Below are positions 12,780 through 21,176 of a DNA stretch of 64,000 bases, in pieces; the first letter of the stretch is position 1; every line of letters starts with the position of its first letter. The notes beneath the pieces were generated by a model. The model ran no database searches and was not told where the DNA came from. It worked only from the letters and a program-made list of their open reading frames with translations. The DNA comes from Harenicola maris (GTDB lineage Bacteria; Pseudomonadota; Alphaproteobacteria; Rhodobacterales; Rhodobacteraceae): NCBI GenBank assembly GCA_018524345.1, contig JADQAZ010000002.1:1054001-1118000 (forward strand). Reading direction: 5' to 3'. A program made the position numbers and the translations under genes.

Positions 12780-13124
12780 TTAGAACGGCAGGTCCATGCC
12801 GGCAGGGAGGCCCATTTCCTCGGTCAGTTTCGACATCTCGGACTTGGAGCGTTCCTGCGCGCGAGTCTGCGCGTCTTTGATCGCGGCAAGGATCAGATCC
12901 TCGACCACTTCTTTCTCGTCGGGCTGAAAAATCGAGGGGTCGATATCAAGGCCCTTCAACTCACCCTTAGCGGTGCAAGTGGCCTTCACAAGGCCCGTGC
13001 CGCTTTCGCCCGTGACGGTGATGGTGTTCAGGCTCTCCTGAAGCTCGGCCATCTTGCCCTGCATCTGCTGGGCCGTTTTCATCATCTTGGCCATATCGCC
13101 TAGGCCGCCTAGTCCTTTGAGCAT
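12780..13124 (-). CDS. ybaB: YbaB/EbfC-family nucleoid-associated protein
   Basis: This is a 114-residue DNA-binding protein of the YbaB/EbfC family, which forms small dimers that coat DNA. It shows the usual N-terminal helical segment ([22 protein letters not shown]), the beta core and a C-terminal helix. Position between dnaX and recR is conserved across bacteria and supports the call. GGAGAGCCCG precedes the ATG. The N-terminal GLGGLGD stretch is Gly/Leu-rich, as in many homologues. Confidence 0.95.
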   Translation of the reverse strand: MLKGLGGLGDMAKMMKTAQQMQGKMAELQESLNTITVTGESGTGLVKATCTAKGELKGLDIDPSIFQPDEKEVVEDLILAAIKDAQTRAQERSKSEMSKLTEEMGLPAGMDLPF

Positions 13125-13198
13125 CGGGCTCTCCTTTGGTGTGGGTTGCTATTGAGATACGGTCGCGGGGGCTTGGAAACAAGGGGGCGGACGAAGCG

Positions 13199-14965
13199 TC
13201 AGTCGTCCTCGAAGGGGTCCCATTCCTCGTCGACCTCGGGCAAGGCCTCCGCCGCTGCCTGTGCGGTAATCTCGGCATAGGGGCGCACGCGCATGTTCTT
13301 GGCATCGGGGAAGGCCTCGAAGACGGCCTTCACAAGCGGATGGTCCATGGCCTCCGCCGTCAGCTTGGCCTCTGCCTCTTCGCGCAGCTCGGTGATGGTT
13401 GGATCGCCGCCCTCCGCCACAATGGACACGGCCCAACGAACCCCCGTCCATGTCTGCAGTTTCGCACCCAGCCGCGCCGCCAGATCGGCGGGGGCCTTGG
13501 GCGATGGTTCGAACTCGATGCGGCCCGGTTGGAAGGCCACAAGGCGCACGCCGTTCTCCACATCAACCAAAAGCTGAACGTCACGGTGGGCGCGGATCAA
13601 TTCCACCACATCCTCAAAGCGCGCATAACGCGCGAGGGCAAGGGCAGGGGAGGCCGCCACGGCAAGGGCGGTCGCATGATTGCCCCCGCCACCATTGCCC
13701 TGCGGCGCGTTTTGATGCGCGCTATGGCTCATCTGGCCGCCATGCCCGCCACCCTGCGGGGCAGGGGCGCCGCCCTGTGGCGGCTGGGGCGGCGTGGGCA
13801 TATCGCCCAGCTTGCGCACCAGCTCCTCTGGCGTGGGCAGGTCCGCCACATGGGTCAGGCGGATCAGGGCCATTTCCGCCGCCATCATGGCATTGGGCGC
13901 GATGGAGGTTTCCTCCAGCGATTTAAGGAGCATCTGCCAAAGGCGCGACAGAACGCGCAGCGGCAGTGCCTCGGCCATGGCGCGGCCACGGTCCCGCTCA
14001 TCGGGGGAAATCGTCGGGTCCTCTGCGGCGTCAGGCGTGATCTTGATCACGCTGATCCAATGCGACACCTCGGCCAGATCGCGCAGGATCGCCATCGGAT
14101 CCGCCCCGTCGGCATATTGGCTCGACAGCTCGGTCAACGCCCCCGCAGCATTGCCTTTGACCACAAGGTCAAACAGGTCAAGGATGCGGCCCCTGTCCGC
14201 AAGGCCAAGCATATGGCGCACGGCAAGGGCATCGGTTTCCTCGCTGCCCTGAGACAGCGCCTGATCCAGAAGCGAGGTCGCATCACGGGCGGACCCTTCG
14301 GAGGCCCGCGCCAGCAGCGCAAGGGCATCGTCATTGATCTTGCCGCCCTCGGCATCGGCGATGCGGCGCAGCAGGCCGATCATATCCTCGGCCTCGATCC
14401 GCCGCAGGTCAAACCGCTGACACCGCGACAGGATGGTCACCGGCACCTTGCGGATTTCGGTGGTGGCAAAGATGAATTTGACGTGGGCGGGGGGCTCCTC
14501 CAGCGTCTTCAAAAGCGCGTTGAAGGCGCTTTTCGACAGCATGTGAACCTCGTCCACGATGTAGATTTTGAAGCGCGCAGAGGCAGGGGCGTAATGCACC
14601 GTATCGATGATCTCGGCGCGGATATCGTCAATGCCGGTGTTCGACGCCGCGTCCATCTCCAGCACGTCAACATGGCGGCCCGCGGAAATGGCCACGCAGG
14701 CATCACATTCGCCGCAGGGCTCGGTTGTGGGGCCGCCGTTGCCGGCGGGGCCGGTGCAGTTCATGCCCTTGGCAATGATCCGCGCGGTGGTGGTTTTCCC
14801 CGTCCCCCTGATGCCCGTCATCATAAAGGCCTGCGCGATCCGGTCGGCGGCAAAGGCGTTCTTGAGGGTGCGCACCATGGCCTCCTGTCCGACAAGGTCG
14901 GCAAAGGTCAGGGGCCGGTATTTGCGGGCCAGAACTTGATAGGCGGTGTCGGTGGTGTCACTCAT
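13199..14965 (-). CDS. dnaX: DNA polymerase III subunit gamma/tau
   Basis: This is the clamp-loader ATPase of the replicase. The 588 residues include Walker A GIRGTGKTT (about 51-59), a zinc-binding cysteine cluster (CGECDAC), Walker B DEVHM, the LEEPP motif and the arginine-finger SRC. A Pro/Gly/Gln-rich linker (about 390-430) and a tau C-terminal region follow. I saw no A-rich slippery run like the one that makes the short gamma form in E. coli, so only full-length tau may be made. It heads the dnaX-ybaB-recR operon, 74 bases before ybaB. Confidence 0.97.
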   Translation of the reverse strand: MSDTTDTAYQVLARKYRPLTFADLVGQEAMVRTLKNAFAADRIAQAFMMTGIRGTGKTTTARIIAKGMNCTGPAGNGGPTTEPCGECDACVAISAGRHVDVLEMDAASNTGIDDIRAEIIDTVHYAPASARFKIYIVDEVHMLSKSAFNALLKTLEEPPAHVKFIFATTEIRKVPVTILSRCQRFDLRRIEAEDMIGLLRRIADAEGGKINDDALALLARASEGSARDATSLLDQALSQGSEETDALAVRHMLGLADRGRILDLFDLVVKGNAAGALTELSSQYADGADPMAILRDLAEVSHWISVIKITPDAAEDPTISPDERDRGRAMAEALPLRVLSRLWQMLLKSLEETSIAPNAMMAAEMALIRLTHVADLPTPEELVRKLGDMPTPPQPPQGGAPAPQGGGHGGQMSHSAHQNAPQGNGGGGNHATALAVAASPALALARYARFEDVVELIRAHRDVQLLVDVENGVRLVAFQPGRIEFEPSPKAPADLAARLGAKLQTWTGVRWAVSIVAEGGDPTITELREEAEAKLTAEAMDHPLVKAVFEAFPDAKNMRVRPYAEITAQAAAEALPEVDEEWDPFEDD

Positions 14966-15042
14966 TTCGGCGCTTCCCTAGGTCAGGCGTCAGGTTAATC
15001 GCGGCGCGGCGCAAGGTCCATGCCCAAGGTGGGCGATCGGGG

Positions 15043-15432
15043 CTAAAGCGCCCAGAGGATCATGCCCGTCGCCACCGTGCCAATGGTAAGGCCGATGGTG
15101 ATCCGGGTGAAAGACCTTGTGGGGCTCAGCGCCGCCTCCTGACAGGTCAGGCGTTCGTGGGTCGCCACCGCCTTGGCACGGGCGGCCCAGTAGATCGCAA
15201 CAGCGGCGGCAAGGAAAACAGAGGCCGTCGCCTTGGCGGCCCAAAGGGGCTCGAACGCGCCGAAAACAGCCTTGAGCCCGACAGCAACCCCGACACAGGC
15301 CAGCCCCATCCCGACCCAGCTTGCAAAGGTGCGCTCATTGGCCATGAGGGTGCGATCCTCGGCCCAATTGGTGCGGCGCTCCGACTTCTCGTCGCTGCTC
15401 CGGTTTTCGGTCTCGGGGGATGCGGTGGACAT
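15043..15432 (-). CDS. DUF202 (YidH-like) small membrane protein
   Basis: This 129-residue protein has a charged N-terminus with the DUF202 signature NWAEDRTLMANERTFASW. Three hydrophobic segments follow (about 45-65, 72-90 and 107-127), so it should be an inner-membrane protein. The family's role is not known. The ATG at 15432 has AGGGAACC upstream. The longer frame starts at MQREP with no better site. It stands alone, 77 bases from dnaX and divergent from the ankyrin gene. Confidence 0.85.
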   Translation of the reverse strand: MSTASPETENRSSDEKSERRTNWAEDRTLMANERTFASWVGMGLACVGVAVGLKAVFGAFEPLWAAKATASVFLAAAVAIYWAARAKAVATHERLTCQEAALSPTRSFTRITIGLTIGTVATGMILWAL

Positions 15433-15620
15433 GGCGGGTTCCCTTTGCACGGCGCAGAGTTGATTTCGCGCCGTCTCAAGGTTACCCTTTTAAGGCAGGC
15501 CATGCAGGGTGGCCACCCGGTCCGCGGAAAGCGCAAGCGCCCTGAAGGTAAACATCTGGCACCACTTCGGTTTTTCAGTGCCCGGGAAGCGGACCATCGG
15601 GACAATGATTGAGGAAACCG

Positions 15621-17135
15621 ATGGACAAATCCCTGAACGCGCTGCGGCGCGAGGCGAAACTTCTTAAGAAACAGCATCAGGCGGGCGAAGACGCCGCGAT
15701 CCGGCGAATGGGCAATGATGCGGTGCGCCCCCGCCACGCCGACTTTCTGCATTGTATCGCAGTGGAGAACGGCTTTGCCTCTTGGCCGCTGCTGAAGCTG
15801 GTGCATGAGACACGGGGCATGGACCGCGCCGCGCGGGCGGCACGTCTGCGCCACGCCCTCTTCGCGGGGCAGGGCTGGGGCGTCGATCAGATCCTCGCCG
15901 AAACCCCCGATCTGGCCGCGGGGGATTTCGCCTTGCAGGTCGCCCTCTATGATCTGCCCGCCGTGCAGGCAGCACTGGCCAAGGCGCCGGAACTGGCGCA
16001 GGTGCGGGGGGCAGAGGGGCCCATGGTCTCCCTCGCCTTCTCACAGCATTTCAAGGGCGATAGCGCGCGCGAGGCGGATATGATCGCCGTGGCCGAGGCC
16101 CTGCTTGCCCATGGGGCCGACCCGAACGACAGCCGCCCTGTCGGGGCTGGCAATGCCGCGCCATTGAGTGTGCTTTACGGGGCGATTGGCCGCGCGGGGA
16201 ACATGGCCTTGGGGCAATGGCTGCTGGATCACGGGGCCGATCCGAATGACGGGGAGTCCCTCTATCACGCCACCGAACTCGGCCATCATCGCGGCCTCGA
16301 TATGCTGCTGGCGGCGGGGGCCGATCCGGCGGGCACGAATGCCCTCCTGCGGGCTCTGGATTTCAACGATCATCTGGCGGTGCAAAAGCTCCTCGCCGCG
16401 GGCGCCGATGTGAATGAGTTCAACGCAGAGGAGGTCGGCGGCGAGGCCCCATGGACCATACCCGCCCTGCATCAGGCCGCGCGCCGCGGTTGCGATCAAA
16501 AGATGATCGATCTGCTGCTGGACGCCGGAGCGGACCCCGCGAAAACCTATCAGGGCGCGGGCGTCTACGGCTTTGCGCGCGCCTTTGGCCACAGCGGGCT
16601 TTGCGAGGCGCTGGAGGCCCGGGGGCTGGCGCAAACCCTGTCAGAGCCGGAGGTGATCCTCGCCGCCGCCGCCGAGGGCCCTGTGCCAGCGGGGCGCTAC
16701 ATCGACACCGGCAAACTGCCGCCCGCCTATCGTGATATTTTCCGCATGATCCTGCCCTTGCCCGGCCGGATGGACCATCTGCGACGCTTGGTCGAGGTTG
16801 GCATCGAATACGACCGGCCCGATGCAGAGGGGCTCACCCCCGTGCAGGCGGCGGGCTGGGAGGGGCTGCCGGAGGTGATGGAATACATCCTGTCCCTGCG
16901 GCCCGATCTCTCTCATGTGAACAACTATGGCGGAACGCTTTTGTCCACGATCATTCACGGGGCCGAAAACTGTCCGCAGCGCGCAGAACGCGATCACATT
17001 GCCTGCCTAGAACTGGCCCTGAACACGGGCGTGGCCTTGCCGCAAAACATGGTTGGTATGGCAGGCGACGGCGAGGTGGCGGCCTTTCTGGCCGCTTGGG
17101 CCAAGGCGCGGCCGGGGCAGGTTGTGCCGGGGTAA
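15621..17135 (+). CDS. Ankyrin-repeat protein
   Basis: The 504-residue soluble protein contains several ankyrin units, the clearest ending in LLAHGADPND, LLDHGADPND, LLAAGADPAG, LLAAGADVNE and LLDAGADPAK (about 150-310). More weakly matching repeats continue to the C-terminus. The first 50 residues (MDKSLNALRREAKLLKKQ) form a basic helix. There is no signal peptide or membrane segment. GAGGAAACC precedes the ATG. Ankyrin repeats bind protein partners, and nothing here indicates which. It sits between unrelated genes, so context adds no function. Confidence 0.82.
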   Translation: MDKSLNALRREAKLLKKQHQAGEDAAIRRMGNDAVRPRHADFLHCIAVENGFASWPLLKLVHETRGMDRAARAARLRHALFAGQGWGVDQILAETPDLAAGDFALQVALYDLPAVQAALAKAPELAQVRGAEGPMVSLAFSQHFKGDSAREADMIAVAEALLAHGADPNDSRPVGAGNAAPLSVLYGAIGRAGNMALGQWLLDHGADPNDGESLYHATELGHHRGLDMLLAAGADPAGTNALLRALDFNDHLAVQKLLAAGADVNEFNAEEVGGEAPWTIPALHQAARRGCDQKMIDLLLDAGADPAKTYQGAGVYGFARAFGHSGLCEALEARGLAQTLSEPEVILAAAAEGPVPAGRYIDTGKLPPAYRDIFRMILPLPGRMDHLRRLVEVGIEYDRPDAEGLTPVQAAGWEGLPEVMEYILSLRPDLSHVNNYGGTLLSTIIHGAENCPQRAERDHIACLELALNTGVALPQNMVGMAGDGEVAAFLAAWAKARPGQVVPG

Positions 17136-17261
17136 CCCGGCGCGGGTTTTGCGCGGCCGAGCGCCAGCGTGAACACCAGCTTTTACGCTGCGAACAAAAC
17201 CTTGGCCCCCCGCGGGTGTTGTGGCAATCTGCCTCCACATTTTTAAGTATGGAGTCATTAC

Positions 17262-17768
17262 ATGAGCGTTTCACTCATCACCTGCGTTACCAATGCGGGC
17301 GGCGTCGGCCCGGGCCACAGCTGCCTTGATATCAGCGGCACAGTTTATACCTTTGAAGGGATCGACTACGGCGGCGATGCCTCCGCTTGGCGGACCTTCT
17401 CTTTGCTGAACTATCTGCAACAGAACGAGCATCGCCCCGTCATCGTGCAACGGTTGATCGGGGCCGTCGATACCGCCAAGGCGCTGAAATATATCTCTTC
17501 ATCCACGGCCAATGATGATGACTATGGCGGATCGGGCGTCTGCTCCTCACAGGCGGCAAGCGCCATCGAGGCCGCATGGGGCAATGATTTCAACACTTTC
17601 GGCGTTGATAAACCCTATGAAATCTATGACCTCGCCAAGACCAAGGGCATTGTCCACTCCTCCAATATGTATTGGCCCGGCGAGGCGAACCTGAACATTC
17701 TGGTCCGCACGCGGATCAAGGCCGTGTTGGCCTTGATCGACAATGGGTGGACATGGTCAACGATGTAG
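17262..17768 (+). CDS. Uncharacterised protein, probable permuted papain-fold (NlpC/P60- or LRAT-like) hydrolase
   Basis: I do not recognise the 168-residue protein by name. It begins MSVSLITCVTNAGGVGPGHSCLDI, followed by GTVYTFEGIDYGG, and later has GGSGVCSSQAASAIEAAWG. A His in a GHSxLxI strand, followed far downstream by a Cys at the start of a helix (CSxxxxxA), is the order seen in permuted NlpC/P60 proteins such as the YiiX/YaeF group. His (about residue 19) and Cys (about 94) would then be catalytic. No signal peptide is evident, though the first residues are mildly hydrophobic. GGAG precedes the ATG. It stands alone between the ankyrin gene and rsgA. The fold is inferred. Confidence 0.6.
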   Translation: MSVSLITCVTNAGGVGPGHSCLDISGTVYTFEGIDYGGDASAWRTFSLLNYLQQNEHRPVIVQRLIGAVDTAKALKYISSSTANDDDYGGSGVCSSQAASAIEAAWGNDFNTFGVDKPYEIYDLAKTKGIVHSSNMYWPGEANLNILVRTRIKAVLALIDNGWTWSTM

Positions 17769-17793
17769 GCCTGCTGGCCTAGGCCTCGCGCCT

Positions 17794-18852
17794 CTATCCC
17801 GGTCTGCCCTTGCGCCTTTTGCTATGCGCCTGGGTGGACCGGATCACTTTGCCAAACGCCTTGTCACGCGCCCGCGCCTCTGCCAGCGAGGCAGAGTTAT
17901 GGGCATCCTCAAGACGCAGCTTTTTCCACCGCTGAAGGCGCCCTGCATCAAGGGTGCCTGCCTCAATCGCGGCGCCGATGGCACAGCCGGGCTCCCCCTC
18001 ATGGGCGCAGTCGCGGAATTTGCACTGCGCGGCAAGCTCGGCGAATTCGGCAAAGACAACGTCAATGCCGCTGGCCGCGTCTTGCATCCCCAATTCCCGC
18101 ATCCCCGGCGTGTCGATCAGCCAGCCGCCTGTCAGCATCGGCATCAAGGAGCGCGCAGTGGTGGTGTGACGCCCCTTTGCATCGGCGCTCCGCGCATCCG
18201 CGGTTTCAAGCTTTTCGCCGGTCAGGGCCTCCGCCAGCGTTGACTTGCCAACACCGGAAGACCCCGCAAGGGCCACGGTCTGCCCCGCGCCGCACCATGG
18301 GCCGAGGGCCTCTTGAACTGCCGCGTGATCGCGCGCGTTCAGGGTCATGGCGATCGCGTTCTGGATCACCGATTGCGCCTTGGCCAGATAGGGGGCGGGA
18401 TCCTCGATCAGGTCGGGCTTGGTGATGATAAAGATCGGGTCGCAGTCGCCCTCAAGGGCAAGGGCGGCATAGCGTTCCAGCCGCGGCAGGGAAAAATCCG
18501 CGTTGCAGGAGGTCACCACCAGAAGGGTGTTGAGGTTCGCTGCGATAAGCTGGTTGCGGATGCGATGCCCCGAGGCGCGACGGCTCAGGACCGAGCGGCG
18601 CTCCAGCACACGCGCAACACGGCCGGGGCCCGGCTCCGCCAGAAGCCAGTCACCAACGGCGATGTCGCCAGCATTCAAATCACCCGGCAGGGCGAGCTGG
18701 CGCGTTTGGGTTTCGTCCATGGCGACAACGCGGTCCCGGTGGACCTCGATCACGCGCATGGGGGCGAGGGTTTCAACCTCCTCGATGCTCAATTGCATAG
18801 AGAAGTGTCCCGACCAGCCAAGGCTGGCGCGGGTGATGTCAGGAAGTGTCAC
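17794..18852 (-). CDS. rsgA: Ribosome small-subunit-dependent GTPase A
   Basis: RsgA (YjeQ) is a circularly permuted GTPase that helps late 30S subunit maturation. Over 352 residues it has an OB-fold N-terminal part, then G4 (TKPD) before G1 (GSSGVGKST) and G3 (DTPG), which shows the permutation. A C-terminal zinc finger (CKFRDCAHEGEPGC) and a basic tail follow. The start is a GTG at 18852: AGGAAC lies upstream, and the LGWSGHF segment it includes is a usual part of the Rhodobacterales protein. The ATG at 18798 would remove it. Confidence 0.95.
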   Translation of the reverse strand: MTLPDITRASLGWSGHFSMQLSIEEVETLAPMRVIEVHRDRVVAMDETQTRQLALPGDLNAGDIAVGDWLLAEPGPGRVARVLERRSVLSRRASGHRIRNQLIAANLNTLLVVTSCNADFSLPRLERYAALALEGDCDPIFIITKPDLIEDPAPYLAKAQSVIQNAIAMTLNARDHAAVQEALGPWCGAGQTVALAGSSGVGKSTLAEALTGEKLETADARSADAKGRHTTTARSLMPMLTGGWLIDTPGMRELGMQDAASGIDVVFAEFAELAAQCKFRDCAHEGEPGCAIGAAIEAGTLDAGRLQRWKKLRLEDAHNSASLAEARARDKAFGKVIRSTQAHSKRRKGRPG

Positions 18853-19014
18853 TGATTTAAGTTCCTAGAAAAGCGGTCACGGCCAACAGGTCCGGTCACG
18901 GAAGTGTCCGGTTCGATCTGGCCGGGCGGCAGGGCGGCCGAGATATCAGCCCTGCAAAGCCCGGAGGGTTGATAACACAGTCATGTGCATACCTCCGAAA
19001 AAGCGGTCTAGGGT
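18853..19014. other. Intergenic region between rsgA and the SRP RNA
   Basis: I see no gene in these 162 bases. They contain short imperfect repeats around GGTCACGG (18874 and 18892) and AAAGCGGTC (18869 and 19000), but no convincing operator or terminator. Confidence 0.5.
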
Positions 19015-19108
19015 GAGAGGCTGGACAACGACCCAAGCGGGGCTCGTTACGGCTGCTTCCTTCCGGATCTGACCGGGTTGGCGAGGCGCTCGCCCGCGCC
19101 AACCTCTC
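19015..19108 (-). ncRNA. ffs: Signal recognition particle RNA (4.5S)
   Basis: Read on the minus strand, the core CCGGTCAGATCCGGAAGGAA-GCAGCC is the conserved SRP RNA apical domain that binds Ffh (GGAAGGAAGCAGCC with the matching GGTCAG). The ends pair over 10 bases: GAGAGGTTGG (19108 downward) with CCAGCCTCTC (ending at 19015), with one G-U pair. The length of about 94 bases fits a small bacterial SRP RNA. The exact ends are inferred from the closing helix. Confidence 0.93.
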
Positions 19109-19161
19109 GCCTCGTTACATAGGGGGTTGCGGCGAGGGCCGCAAGTCTTCTGCGCGTCTGC

Positions 19162-21006
19162 CTACCCGGGCCCGGGCCGATTGCCCAATTTGATGCGGGC
19201 CTCAAGCCGCCCGCAGTCTGTCGGCGTGCGCAGTTGGATGCCGGCGGCTTTGGCCTCGGCCTCATAGCTGTGGGCCGAAGGGCCGGTCAAAAACAGCGCG
19301 GAAGTGCCCTGCAGCGGCGCAAACCGCCAGGGGCAGGGGGGCAACATGGCCTCTGTCACCGGACGATCCTTGATGAAACCGGCAATGATATCGCGCACCA
19401 GAACCCCCTCGCTCAGCAATTCCTCGCGGCAGGCGTTCTGATCCTGCAACAGGTTGGCTCGGTGATTGTTCGCCGCCACGGCGACACGGGTGCGGGCCTG
19501 CAACGGCTTGCCGTTCAGGTTCACCGAGCGAAGCCTGCCCGGATCGCCCTGCGGTTTGGATAGGTCGATCTCATAGGACAGGCCATAAAAGCTATCGGCC
19601 ATATAGGCAGGCACATCAGATCGGATCAGGGCCTGTTTGCTGCGCCCCGGCGTGACCTGCGCATAGATATCGGTGGCATTCAGGATCATCTGCCGAAGCT
19701 GCGCCCCGGTCATCAGCAGGGTTTTGGCAGTGTTGGGGAATTCATACAGGTTAAACAGCCCGCGTCCCGTCACCGGCCCCTTGGGAATATGGGTAAATTT
19801 GGCCTCTTCCGTCCCGTTCCAACCGCCGGAGCGGAAGGGCGCCGTGACGGAAACCAGCGGCAGATTTTCCCATTTGCTGCCCGCAAGGGCGGTGCGGGTA
19901 TATTGCGCCTGCGCCGCCGCGATCAGGGCAAGCGCCGGGGAAGGCGCGGCAAGGGAAAAGAAGGTGTGCAAAGGCAGATCGGAGTGCCCCAAGGACTGCG
20001 CCAAGGCATCGCGCAGACGCGCAATGGCGGGCGCTGCGACTCGTTGAACTGCGGGATCAATGCTGCCCTCGGGCCGGTCAGCGACCTTAAGGAGCGAAGC
20101 CTCGCCATCATCGACGCGCCAAGTGCCCGCACGGCGGGCAAGGCGCAGGTCGATCTGCCCAACATGTGAGGCCATGACGCCGGGCATCACCGCAGGCGTT
20201 CCCGCCAGAAGGCCGCGGTCAGGGTCAACAAGGGGCGTCGGCGCATGCCCCTCTCCGGGGAAAACCCTGTGTGTATGGCCGCAGATCACCGCATCAATAT
20301 CGCGCAGCTGCGCCACATCCGTCGCGGCATGCTCCGAAGGGTGCAACGTGCCACTGTCGCTGATACCGGAGTGGCACAGCGCCACCACCACATGCGCCCC
20401 GTCGGCCCGCAGCTGCGCGGCAAGAAGGCGGGCCAGCGTGGGGATGTCCATGATCTGATAGTGGCCGGCGAGGTGATCCCTGTCCCAGACAAGGGTTTGG
20501 GGCGGAAGCAACCCAATGACGCCGATTCGAATGGTATGCTGGGTGCCGCGCCCGTCCTCCAGCTGCCGTTCAATCATGGCATAGGGCGCAAAGCTCGGCG
20601 CGTCATCCAGCGCAACAAGGTTGCTTGAGATCGCCGTGAACTTGGCCTGCTTCAGCAGTCGCGCCAGCACATGGGGGCCGTAGTTGAACTCATGATTTCC
20701 TAGGGTGACGGCATCGTAACCCATTACATTCATGGCCGAAATGGTGGGGTTATCCTCCCCCTCATCATGGGTGATGGCGCGGTCGGCGCAGGGGGTGCCC
20801 TGAATGAAATCACCGCAATCGAGCAAGATCGAGCCGGGCATGTCCTCCCGCGCCTTGCCCACCAGAACCGCCGCCTGCGCCAGCCCCATGCCGCACATCC
20901 TCTGGGCGGGCGGGTCTTCCTCCGTCAGCAGGGCACCGTGGATATCGCTCGTCGCAAGGATGCGGAGGATGACTTCTTCGGGGCCTGTTTTGTGCAGGGG
21001 TTTCAT
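19162..21006 (-). CDS. 2',3'-cyclic-nucleotide 2'-phosphodiesterase/3'-nucleotidase-type metallophosphatase
   Basis: The 614 residues combine an N-terminal calcineurin-like metallophosphatase with a C-terminal 5'-nucleotidase domain. Metal motifs are intact: ATSDIHG, GDFIQG, GNHEFNYG, the His of LCHSG, and GHTH. The C-terminal domain starts near residue 340. CpdB and 5'-nucleotidases are usually exported, but neither this ATG (MKPLHKTG) nor the upstream frame (a TTG at 21111) gives a convincing signal peptide, so the protein may be cytosolic. The Shine-Dalgarno before 21006 is weak. It is divergent from nudC, which also acts on nucleotides. Confidence 0.85.
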   Translation of the reverse strand: MKPLHKTGPEEVILRILATSDIHGALLTEEDPPAQRMCGMGLAQAAVLVGKAREDMPGSILLDCGDFIQGTPCADRAITHDEGEDNPTISAMNVMGYDAVTLGNHEFNYGPHVLARLLKQAKFTAISSNLVALDDAPSFAPYAMIERQLEDGRGTQHTIRIGVIGLLPPQTLVWDRDHLAGHYQIMDIPTLARLLAAQLRADGAHVVVALCHSGISDSGTLHPSEHAATDVAQLRDIDAVICGHTHRVFPGEGHAPTPLVDPDRGLLAGTPAVMPGVMASHVGQIDLRLARRAGTWRVDDGEASLLKVADRPEGSIDPAVQRVAAPAIARLRDALAQSLGHSDLPLHTFFSLAAPSPALALIAAAQAQYTRTALAGSKWENLPLVSVTAPFRSGGWNGTEEAKFTHIPKGPVTGRGLFNLYEFPNTAKTLLMTGAQLRQMILNATDIYAQVTPGRSKQALIRSDVPAYMADSFYGLSYEIDLSKPQGDPGRLRSVNLNGKPLQARTRVAVAANNHRANLLQDQNACREELLSEGVLVRDIIAGFIKDRPVTEAMLPPCPWRFAPLQGTSALFLTGPSAHSYEAEAKAAGIQLRTPTDCGRLEARIKLGNRPGPG

Positions 21007-21176
21007 GGAAAGCGGGGGATCCTGATCAGTGTGCCTTCTAGTCTGCTTAGGCAGGGCGGCTATTGTGTGGCAACAATTAATCGAAATGCGGGCCAGAGTG
21101 ATTGCGGCCAAATACCGCGCATGACATCACATAGGCATGCGATCCTATGCAGCCACCAAAAGACAGCGAGCAGACC

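Noticed and set aside
13199-14965. Programmed frameshift in dnaX
   Set aside because: No A-rich slippery heptamer was seen, so a separate gamma form is not claimed.
13136-14998. 620-residue frame on the plus strand
   Set aside because: It is antisense to dnaX, His/Arg/Gly-rich without domains, and reflects codon bias of a GC-rich gene on the other strand.
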